Below the pieces are notes generated by a model. The model saw only the letters and a program-made list of their open reading frames with translations. It was not told where the DNA came from and did not search any database. The translations under genes were made by a program, and so were the position numbers. From NCBI RefSeq assembly GCF_000620765.1, contig NZ_JIAK01000012.1, positions 1 through 64,000 of the forward strand: a stretch of DNA of 64,000 bases, written 5' to 3'. Below, in pieces: positions 17,840 through 24,912 of the stretch. Origin of the DNA: Desulfovermiculus halophilus DSM 18834 (lineage in GTDB: Bacteria > Desulfobacterota > Desulfovibrionia > Desulfovibrionales > Desulfothermaceae). The first letter of the stretch is position 1; each line of letters starts with the position of its first letter.

Positions 17840-18448
17840 TTATGCCGCCTTGCTGGCCTCAATCCTGGCCTTGCGTTTGGCAATCTGCTCGATGCGCCGG
17901 TCAAACCCCACGCCCAGAGCGTCCTTGGCCCCATAGGCCAGGGCCAGGCGACAGACCTCCATGGCCCTGTCGAACTCCAAGGCCTCGGTCAAGGCTATGG
18001 CATAATAGCTGAAGGTGAAGAAGTAGGGTTTTGCCCCGAACCGGTCCATAAGCTCAGTTATAATCCCTGGAATCTCTTTGAGATGAGCCTGGGCGGTGGT
18101 CATGAAAATGTCCCGGGCCTTCGGATCCTGATGCCGCTTGGGGAAGGTGTGGGCGATTATGTCCCGATACAAAAGATGCCGGTCAACCGGCTTTTCCTCG
18201 TACTCCAATGCTTCGATCATTCTGTCCAGGTCATTGACGATCCTGGCTTCCTGAGCTTCAGCGTGCTTCTTTTCCCGATACACTGAAACGGCAACAGGGG
18301 ACGAATCTTCATGCGTTTCCTTTGACTCAGCTGGCTTAGTGAGTACAGCAGGAACAGACCCTCCAAGCCACGCGCCTTTTTTCCATACAAGAAAAGCAGC
18401 CAAGGGGGACAGCATGAGAGCGGCAAACATCAACCAGGACATAACCAA
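17840..18448 (-). CDS. Membrane-anchored protein of unknown function
   Basis: 202 aa (possible start at 18442, MSWLMF). One N-terminal membrane segment (residues 2-22, MSWLMFAALMLSPLAAFLVW) is followed by a short linker and a helical cytoplasmic domain with TPR-like character (FFTFSYYAIALTEALEFDRAMEVCRLALAYG). I do not recognise the family. It is convergent with the MarR gene and has no operon partners. Confidence 0.7.
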   Translation of the reverse strand: MVMSWLMFAALMLSPLAAFLVWKKGAWLGGSVPAVLTKPAESKETHEDSSPVAVSVYREKKHAEAQEARIVNDLDRMIEALEYEEKPVDRHLLYRDIIAHTFPKRHQDPKARDIFMTTAQAHLKEIPGIITELMDRFGAKPYFFTFSYYAIALTEALEFDRAMEVCRLALAYGAKDALGVGFDRRIEQIAKRKARIEASKAA

Positions 18449-18782
18449 ACTCTTTTTTGCTTATAGCGCCTAGATATCTTGATTTCAGAAGAACAAGAAT
18501 TGACTTAAAAACAACACATTTTAACCAAATTACACATGGTTTTTATTCGAAGAAGGACCTGGAAAGATTAACTGTATGCAGATCTTTCATACTTATTTTT
18601 ACAGCAATCTTTTATACCTGCACTATCTCAGGATGAAGCTTTCGATTCATGTGCAATGTAACTTCACGTCATTCACATTTATTGTTAGGACCAAGGGCAT
18701 CCCTTGTCAAGAAAAATAATATGATTTTTTATCCCCCTCTTACTATTCGGTTTGTAAAGCTGAACAACGACTAGAAATGCAG
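18449..18782. other. AT-rich intergenic region
   Basis: 334 bp of clearly more AT-rich DNA than its surroundings, with no gene. It holds possible promoter DNA for the minus-strand membrane protein. The last eight bases (18775-18782, AAATGCAG) are the left target duplication of MITE copy B. Confidence 0.6.
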
Positions 18783-19055
18783 GGCTCTTCTACACAGAAA
18801 GTGGAATTGCCTACATAAGGGTTTGCCGTCTCTTCTGTGTGCCGTGAGCGGCAGGCCCGCACATTTTCTTGGTCCCGCCACCCGGCACTCACGTGTATGG
18901 TAAGCTTAAGTCACACAGAAAGCAGTGATCTGCGCGTGAGTAGCCGGGAGGGGGCAGGGATCCCCCTTTGGCGGGAGTTAGAAAATACCGGGCCGAAAGT
19001 GGGCACACAGAAGAGACGGCAAACTCCAAAAATCCACAGGCTACGTCGAAGAACC
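18783..19055. mobile_element. MITE copy B (273 bp, long form)
   Basis: Same length, ends and orientation as copy A, and nearly identical along its length. The flanking 8-bp duplication is AAATGCAG (18775-18782) and AAACGCAG (19056-19063), one mismatch. It lies only 21 bases before the dehydrogenase start, so that gene's ribosome site is just outside the element and its promoter must be within or beyond it. Confidence 0.9.
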
Positions 19056-19076
19056 AAACGCAGTGAGGAGACAGCC

Positions 19077-20156
19077 ATGACTATGCGACTCGTCGGCATA
19101 GGTGGACTGGGGCTCATGCTCAGTCCGGCAGCCAGACATCTGTCCGGTTCAGACAGCGCGCAATTCGTTCGCATTCACGACCGGGGGACCAGGGATGAGC
19201 GCCGGGAGAGGTGCCGGAAAGCCTGGTCTGACCATGGGGCCGAGCTGGTCCAGGACCTGGAGGCCGTGATCGGAGACGGCAACCTGGACGGAGTGGTCAT
19301 CTGTGCCGGTAAAAACGGGGACGACTGCCGGATCCTGCGTACCCTGGCTCCGATCATCCAGCAGAGGTGCGATCCATTGCCCTTTGTCCTGCATCTGTCC
19401 ACGGTCAGCTCCAGCTTTGCCCTGTCCGCCCACTCTTTCTTGCAGGAGCAGGGCATTGCCTACGTCAACTATCCTCTGACCGGCGGTCCGGCCGGGGCCG
19501 AGGCCGCAACCATGCTTATCCTGGCCAGCGGCGATCCGGCCTTGTACAAACGACTGGAGCCGATCCTGCAGCAGCTTGGAAACCCGCAGTTCTTTGGAGA
19601 ACGAGTCACCGCCGGAGCGGAGGTCAAACTCATCGGCCAGCTCATGGTCTTCAATGGATTGACCGGGATCTGCTCCGGAGCGGCCCTCAAGTCCGAGTGC
19701 TTCCAGGAACCGCTCACCGGACAGTCCCAAGCCCAGTTCTTCGACTTTCTGAATAACGGGGCAGGCGGGACCCGACAGTGGGATGTGGCCCTGAGCAAGG
19801 GGGTGAGGGATAATACCTGGGATCAGGGCTTCATGCTTCAGCACGCGGCCGTGGATGCCATCTATGCAGCTCACCTCTGTCTGGAGCAGGGGCTTTCCTC
19901 ACTCACGGTCATGCCCATGCTGTGCACCGCTCTCTCCTTCGCCTTCGTGCTTGACAAGCACCAGGGGGCCCCTCTGGCCACCCACGCCGTGGTTCGGGAG
20001 CTGGTCGCGGGCAACGCTCCGGATATCGACGGTTTTGTCCAGGACAAACTGGACTTCTCCTCTCCGGAAAAGTCCCTGTACGCAGCCATCAATGCCCTGC
20101 CGTCCTGGATACAGGACAGCGTCCTCCTGGACGTGGACACAAGCAGCTTTGTGTAG
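19077..20156 (+). CDS. NAD(P)-binding dehydrogenase of the 6PGDH / 3-hydroxyisobutyrate type
   Basis: 359 aa from ATG 19077 after GAGGAG; the longer frame runs into MITE copy B and is rejected. N-terminal Rossmann domain with a modified glycine loop (GIGGLGLM), substrate motif NYPLTGGPAGAEAATMLILASGD, and a Lys-containing VKLIGQLMVFNG that matches the catalytic-Lys helix of beta-hydroxyacid dehydrogenases. The C-terminal helical domain fits as well. The substrate is unknown; some residues differ from the textbook family, so it may be an atypical member. Confidence 0.75.
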   Translation: MTMRLVGIGGLGLMLSPAARHLSGSDSAQFVRIHDRGTRDERRERCRKAWSDHGAELVQDLEAVIGDGNLDGVVICAGKNGDDCRILRTLAPIIQQRCDPLPFVLHLSTVSSSFALSAHSFLQEQGIAYVNYPLTGGPAGAEAATMLILASGDPALYKRLEPILQQLGNPQFFGERVTAGAEVKLIGQLMVFNGLTGICSGAALKSECFQEPLTGQSQAQFFDFLNNGAGGTRQWDVALSKGVRDNTWDQGFMLQHAAVDAIYAAHLCLEQGLSSLTVMPMLCTALSFAFVLDKHQGAPLATHAVVRELVAGNAPDIDGFVQDKLDFSSPEKSLYAAINALPSWIQDSVLLDVDTSSFV

Positions 20157-20183
20157 CCCTGCGCATCTACTATCGAATCCGGA

Positions 20184-20696
20184 TCAGCGTGAGCCGTAGA
20201 GACTGCTGTTATACTCGGGCAATGGGTGCACGCTGACCTGGTTGCGGGAGTCGGCGACCCTCTGGGGCGGCAGGGGGCGGGGAGAGAACAGGTATGCATA
20301 GCCGGGGGCAAGATGGGTCAGGGAGGAGGGGGGGAGCAGAACCCACAGCTTGTAGGCCTTAGCCGAGTCTTCCCGGCGAATGCGCAGAAATAGATCGTTG
20401 AGCTTCTCCTGGTCCTGGACCGGCTTCCAGCCCTTGGATCCGGTTCTGAGCTTCCAGGACAGGGTGTCCTCCCGGGGGACGAACAACAGGGCCGAAGGGA
20501 TAACCGCCTGGCCCGCATAATAGACATCGAAACCGCTGTCCAGCCGGGCAAGGGTCTGCACAGACAAGGCATCGTCCAGCTTGGAGGCCAGCCTGGCCTG
20601 CCCCCGGTTCTCCGGAGCCGGCCGCCCAAAACGAAGGACAATGACCGCAATCCCGATGATGAAAATTGTACATGCAGCGAGGAGCCAGGTCTCCAT
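20184..20696 (-). CDS. Single-pass membrane protein of unknown function
   Basis: 170 aa. An N-terminal membrane helix (LLAACTIFIIGIAVIVLRF) is followed by a soluble region with no domain I recognise. It is convergent with the dehydrogenase gene. Codon use resembles its neighbours and the frame is clean, so it is probably real. Confidence 0.65.
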   Translation of the reverse strand: METWLLAACTIFIIGIAVIVLRFGRPAPENRGQARLASKLDDALSVQTLARLDSGFDVYYAGQAVIPSALLFVPREDTLSWKLRTGSKGWKPVQDQEKLNDLFLRIRREDSAKAYKLWVLLPPSSLTHLAPGYAYLFSPRPLPPQRVADSRNQVSVHPLPEYNSSLYGSR

Positions 20697-20939
20697 ATAT
20701 CCTCCGGCTTAAGGCCCAAAGAGTTTGGGATTTCAGCACGTTTTGACTCGTGCAGTTGTCCAGGACCCTTGCAGTACAAGGTCGGGCGAACATAGCGCAG
20801 AATGTTTCGCTGGACAACACAATCCAAGTTTTGACCTTGCACCGCTTCTTTGGTAGGAGATGTGATAATATTTCCCATGACAACTGCGGGATGAGGGCAT
20901 CTCGGCTCCAGTGCCGCGCAAACGAATGGAGTACGCGAC

Positions 20940-21266
20940 ATGCGTTATGGAAGCTTCAGCCACAATTATCGTCCGGATAAGCTCAGAGAGCTGATTAAGG
21001 AAGGCAAGACGGCCAAGGAAATCATGAAAGAGCTGTCCATCTCCAGGTGGTCCTTAAAGGAACATCTCCTCATGCTCCAGCACCGGGACAAAGCGTATTA
21101 CGAAATTCCCGGGCTTCACGACGAGAGCCGGGATCCGCACCCCTCCTATACCCGGGAAGGAATCATCTTCTCCCCCAAGATGCTGGACAAGACGGGATTT
21201 AAGCCCGGTGATCGCTTTGAAATGACCGTGGAAAAGGATAAGATCATCCTGACTAAAATCACCTAA
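20940..21266 (+). CDS. Small HTH / AbrB-like regulator, copy 1
   Basis: 108 aa. N-terminal helix-turn-helix: KLRELIKEGKTAKEIMKELSISRWSLKEHLLML (residues 14-46). C-terminal swapped-hairpin, AbrB-like stretch: IIFSPKMLDKTGFKPGDRFEMTVEKDKIILTKI. It is the first of two paralogous genes just upstream of the betaine transporter. Inference: DNA-binding control of osmolyte uptake. Confidence 0.75.
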   Translation: MRYGSFSHNYRPDKLRELIKEGKTAKEIMKELSISRWSLKEHLLMLQHRDKAYYEIPGLHDESRDPHPSYTREGIIFSPKMLDKTGFKPGDRFEMTVEKDKIILTKIT

Positions 21267-21410
21267 TCCGCCTCCTTTCCGTTGTGCCCCAGGCCTCGTA
21301 TCAGCCCTCCACCCAGGGTGATTCATCCAGGCCGCGATCGCTTTTTTGCCCGCCGCATATAAAATGCATAAACCGCACTTTTCCTCAGAGCATCCCACGG
21401 GAGGAACTGC

Positions 21411-21743
21411 ATGGCCACAGGTGATTATTCAACAAAATTTCGCCCCGATCGTCTGCGCGGCATGATCGCCCAAGGCAAGACCGCCAGGCAGATCATGAAG
21501 GAATTGGGCATCTCCAGATACACCTTGAAGGAGCATCTTCTTCTGTTGCAGCGCAGGGATAAGCACTACTACGAAATACCGGGGCTTCTGGAGGAAGAGG
21601 AAGCCTTCCTCCGCACTCTCCGCCGCAGACGGGGATATGTCTGCTCCCCGGCCACTTTGTGCCTGCCCAACTTCAGACCTGCCGATGCCTTTGAAATGAC
21701 CGAAGAAGAGGACGGCAGGACTGTTTTGACCAAACTCAACTAA
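21411..21743 (+). CDS. Small HTH / AbrB-like regulator, copy 2
   Basis: 110 aa, clearly paralogous to the protein encoded 145 bases upstream (shared RPDRLR, GKTA.QIMKELGISR..LKEHLLLLQ.RDK.YYEIPGL). The C-terminal half has diverged more. It ends 10 bases before the BCCT transporter start, so the two are probably co-transcribed. It may respond to ionic or osmotic conditions, but no ligand site is evident. Confidence 0.78.
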   Translation: MATGDYSTKFRPDRLRGMIAQGKTARQIMKELGISRYTLKEHLLLLQRRDKHYYEIPGLLEEEEAFLRTLRRRRGYVCSPATLCLPNFRPADAFEMTEEEDGRTVLTKLN

Positions 21744-21753
21744 AGGAGTTTCC

Positions 21754-23316
21754 ATGACCGATACAAACTCTTCGCGGCGCATGTCGCACACCCTCCAGAA
21801 TCTGGACAATAAGATCTTCAAATACGACATCCACCCCTGGGTGTTTTTCGGCGGGGCCGGGATCATCATCCTGGGGGTGCTGTTCACCCTGGTCCTGGGG
21901 GACACAGCGGATGCCATGTTCAGTAGTGTTCAGAGCTGGATCTCGAACTTCACCGGCTGGTTCTTTGTCCTGGTCATGAATGTGGTCCTCCTCTTCTGCT
22001 TCGGCCTGCTGTTCACCCGCTACGGGAACCTGCGCATCGGCGGTCCGGATGCTGAACCGGAGTTCAGCACCCTGGGCTGGTTCGCCATGCTCTTCAGCGC
22101 CGGGATGGGCATCGGCATCCTCTTCTACGGGGTAGCCGAACCCATGTTCCATTTTGTGGGCAACCCTTTTACGGAAGCCGGAACAGCTGAAAACTCACAA
22201 AAAGCCATGGATCTGACCTTTCTGCACTGGGGGCTGCACCCCTGGGCCATTTACGCCCTGGTCGGCCTGGGCTTGGCTTTTTTCGGATTCTCTGAAGACT
22301 TGCCCCTGTCCATCCGCAATATATTCTACCCCCTGCTCGGGGACCGGATTTACGGCACCCTGGGCAATGTCATCGACATCCTGGCCACAGTCTCCTGCCT
22401 GTACGGTGTAGCCACTTCTCTGGGGCTCGGCGTTCAGCAGGTCAACGCCGGACTGGCCCACCTCTTCGACATCCCCCAGACTCCCTGGGTCCAGGTGGTT
22501 CTCATCGCCGGCATTACCGCAGTTGCCACCTGGTCCGTGGTCCGGGGACTGGACTCCGGAATTAAGTTCTTGAGTCAGGTGAACATTGCCGTTGCGGCCA
22601 TACTCATGTTTTTTGTCCTCATCCTGGGCCCGACCCTGTTTATCTGTAACGGATTTATCCAGAACATAGGCAGCTACATCCAGAACTTCCCCACCCTGTC
22701 CACTTGGAACGAGACCTATACCGGAGGGACCTGGCAGAACGGCTGGACCGTGTTCTACTGGGGTTGGTGGATCGCCTGGTCCCCCTTTGTGGGCATGTTC
22801 ATCGCCCGAGTCTCCTATGGCCGTATGATCCGGGAATACCTCCTGGGCGTCCTCCTGGTCCCCACGGTGGTCACCTTCCTGTGGATGACCGTTTTCGGCA
22901 ACAGCGCCATATTCATTGAACAGTTCGGGATGGGCGGACTGGCCAAGGCGGTGCAGGAAAACATTCCCGTCTCCCTGTTCGTCTTTCTGGAAAACTTTCC
23001 CTTCAGCATGATTACTTCCCTGCTGGCCATCCTGGTGATCATCACCTTCTTTGTGACCTCCTCCGACTCCGGCTCCATGGTCATCGACATCATCACCGCC
23101 GGGGGCAACCCGGACCCCCCCAAGCCCCAGCGCTTGTTCTGGGCCATTACCGAGGGATTGGTTGCTGCCGTCCTGCTCATGGGAGGCGGGCTGGTGGCCC
23201 TGCAGACTGCGGCCATCACCACCGGACTGCCATTTGCCGTCATTGTGCTCATGATGTGCTGGGCGGTGTTGCGCGGCCTGCGCAATTATGTGGACAAGTA
23301 CGGCTGGGACGATTAG
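21754..23316 (+). CDS. BCCT-family betaine/choline/carnitine transporter
   Basis: 520 aa, about 12 membrane segments, with AAGGAG before ATG 21754. BCCT signatures: GWFAMLFSAGMGIGILFYGVAEP and the aromatic substrate-site region YWGWWIAWSPFVGMFIARVSYGRMIREY. It imports glycine betaine or a related quaternary amine with Na+ or H+. The short C-terminus lacks the long osmosensing tail of BetP. It sits between two regulators and a betaine-binding protein, so the context indicates osmoprotection. Confidence 0.93.
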   Translation: MTDTNSSRRMSHTLQNLDNKIFKYDIHPWVFFGGAGIIILGVLFTLVLGDTADAMFSSVQSWISNFTGWFFVLVMNVVLLFCFGLLFTRYGNLRIGGPDAEPEFSTLGWFAMLFSAGMGIGILFYGVAEPMFHFVGNPFTEAGTAENSQKAMDLTFLHWGLHPWAIYALVGLGLAFFGFSEDLPLSIRNIFYPLLGDRIYGTLGNVIDILATVSCLYGVATSLGLGVQQVNAGLAHLFDIPQTPWVQVVLIAGITAVATWSVVRGLDSGIKFLSQVNIAVAAILMFFVLILGPTLFICNGFIQNIGSYIQNFPTLSTWNETYTGGTWQNGWTVFYWGWWIAWSPFVGMFIARVSYGRMIREYLLGVLLVPTVVTFLWMTVFGNSAIFIEQFGMGGLAKAVQENIPVSLFVFLENFPFSMITSLLAILVIITFFVTSSDSGSMVIDIITAGGNPDPPKPQRLFWAITEGLVAAVLLMGGGLVALQTAAITTGLPFAVIVLMMCWAVLRGLRNYVDKYGWDD

Positions 23317-23408
23317 GCTTTTCGGAACATGGACAGTGATGCGTTATCAGTTATCCGGTCGGGATCAAGAAGCTGATAACAGTTTTCATCCAACTCAAAG
23401 GAGTCTTT

Positions 23409-24326
23409 ATGTTTTCTGTAAAAGACACCCGAATATGGCCCATTCTGCTCCTTGCCGTTCTGCTGGCCTGGATCGCCGCACCGGTCCAGGCGGCGGACAA
23501 AGGACCGGTCAAGCTGGCCTATGTGGAATGGTCCTCGGAAATAGCCAGCACCAACCTGGTCCGGGCCGTTATCCAGGAAAAGCTGGGGCACAGCTGCGAG
23601 ATTGTGCCCATGCAGGCGGATCAGATGTGGAAGGCCGTGGCCGAGGGCGAAGTGGATGCCATGGTCTCGGCCTGGCTGCCGGAAACCCAGAAGAAATACT
23701 ACGAAAAGTACAGTGATCAGTGCGTGGACCTGGGGCCCAATTTGGAAGGGGCCAAGACCGGACTGGTGGTGCCCAACGTGACCCTGGGCCGGCAGACTGC
23801 GGCCACCGGGCTGCGGAACAAGCCGTACATCAAGGCGGAGTCCATAGCCGACCTTTCCGAGTACGCAGACAAGTTCCACCGGATGATCGTGGGGATCGAT
23901 CCCCAAGCAGGGGTGATGCACAATACGCGGGAGGCCATGCGGGCGTATGGGCTGGAACGGTTCACCCTGACCCAGGGCAGTGAGCAGACCATGACCAGCG
24001 CCTTGGGCCGGGCTATCAGCAAGCAGGAATGGATAGTGGTCACCGGATGGGTGCCCCATTGGATGTTCGCCCGGTGGGAACTCAAGTTCTTAGAGGATCC
24101 CAAAGGTGTCTTCGGGGGCGAGGAGCACATCAATACAATCGCCCGCGAGGGGCTGGCCGAGGATATGCCGGACGTCGCCGAATTCCTGGACAACTTCTAC
24201 TGGGAACCGGAGGACATGGGCCAGCTCATGGTCTGGATTCACGACGACAAGGGGCTCTATCCCTATGAAAAGGCCCTGCGCTACATCCGCACCCACCCAG
24301 ACCAGGTAAACTCATGGCTTCCATAA
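23409..24326 (+). CDS. Glycine-betaine-type periplasmic binding protein (OpuAC-like)
   Basis: 305 aa. AAAGGAG precedes ATG 23409. A signal peptide ends at AAPVQA/ADK. The ProX/OpuAC fold shows VKLAYVEWSSEIASTNLVRAVIQEKLG, WKAVAEGEVDAMVSAWLPETQ and VTGWVPHWMFARWELKFL, with several Trp residues able to cage a quaternary amine. No ATPase or permease gene is nearby, so it is an orphan receptor. It may serve an ABC transporter encoded elsewhere or cooperate with the BCCT transporter just upstream. Confidence 0.88.
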   Translation: MFSVKDTRIWPILLLAVLLAWIAAPVQAADKGPVKLAYVEWSSEIASTNLVRAVIQEKLGHSCEIVPMQADQMWKAVAEGEVDAMVSAWLPETQKKYYEKYSDQCVDLGPNLEGAKTGLVVPNVTLGRQTAATGLRNKPYIKAESIADLSEYADKFHRMIVGIDPQAGVMHNTREAMRAYGLERFTLTQGSEQTMTSALGRAISKQEWIVVTGWVPHWMFARWELKFLEDPKGVFGGEEHINTIAREGLAEDMPDVAEFLDNFYWEPEDMGQLMVWIHDDKGLYPYEKALRYIRTHPDQVNSWLP

Positions 24327-24343
24327 GCTGACCTCATCACTCC

Positions 24344-24423
24344 GGCTCTTAGACACAGGAAGTGGACATTGCATACAGAAGAGATGACAAACTCCAGAAA
24401 TCCACAGGCTTCGTCGAAGAATC
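24344..24423. mobile_element. MITE copy D (80 bp, short form)
   Basis: It starts GGCTCTTAGAC and ends GTCGAAGAATC, between duplications ATCACTCC (24336-24343) and ATCATTCC (24424-24431). It corresponds to the two ends of the long form joined with the central 200 bp missing. The right duplication contains the stop codon of the next gene. Confidence 0.88.
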
Positions 24424-24424
24424 A

Positions 24425-24721
24425 TCATTCCTCAACCATTTCCAGGAGCTGCCCTTTGACCTGGGCGGCTCCTGGGGCATCGTTCCACTCCATTTCCACC
24501 AGCTCGGCGGTCCACTTCTCATGAATGGGATTGTACCAGATACCGCCCAGATATTCGCCGTCAGCCCAGACCACCGCCTGAAAACCGTTTGACCGCATCC
24601 GCTCCAGAATATCCAGGGTCTTTTGCAGACAGTCGTCACCCTGGATATCCTTGGCGATCACCTCGGCCTCGCAATGGGACATGGTCTCTATTGTTAGGGA
24701 ATCCAAACTCATAACGTCCAT
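24425..24721 (-). CDS. Small conserved-looking protein of unknown function
   Basis: 98 aa (an alternative start at 24709, MSLDSL). It is acidic, with a predicted alpha/beta fold (LERMRSNGFQAVVWADGEYLGGIWYN). I do not recognise the family. Its TGA stop lies inside the 8-bp target duplication of MITE copy D, so the element landed exactly at the end of the gene without disrupting it. Confidence 0.6.
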   Translation of the reverse strand: MDVMSLDSLTIETMSHCEAEVIAKDIQGDDCLQKTLDILERMRSNGFQAVVWADGEYLGGIWYNPIHEKWTAELVEMEWNDAPGAAQVKGQLLEMVEE

Positions 24722-24747
24722 ACATTCCCCCCGGCATTATTTGGAGC

Positions 24748-24805
24748 CATCATTTTCATGCTTGGTTAGCGCTAGCGTGCCTGCGTTTTGGTAGGCACGC
24801 GGGTT
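24748..24805. repeat. 58-bp hairpin repeat, copy 1
   Basis: It shares CAT.ATTTTC.TGCTT.GTTAGC...AGCGTGCCTGC with 29609-29666. The end folds into a stem GCGTGCCTGC / GTAGGCACGC (24775-24800). A partial third copy on the other strand lies near 11668-11698. Confidence 0.7.
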
Positions 24806-24912
24806 TGCCTGCAATCAGCGGAAGGCCGTCTCTGACATCACCCACCGGCATCTTTATCCTGAGTGCAGACAATATCTCGTACCTGACAGCTCCGGCCATA
24901 GTCAACGGGCCT

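Noticed and set aside
16932-19076. Frames starting inside MITE copies A and B (for example CRERQARTFSWSRHPALTC)
   Set aside because: They arise from the element sequence; the MarR and dehydrogenase genes have better starts outside it.
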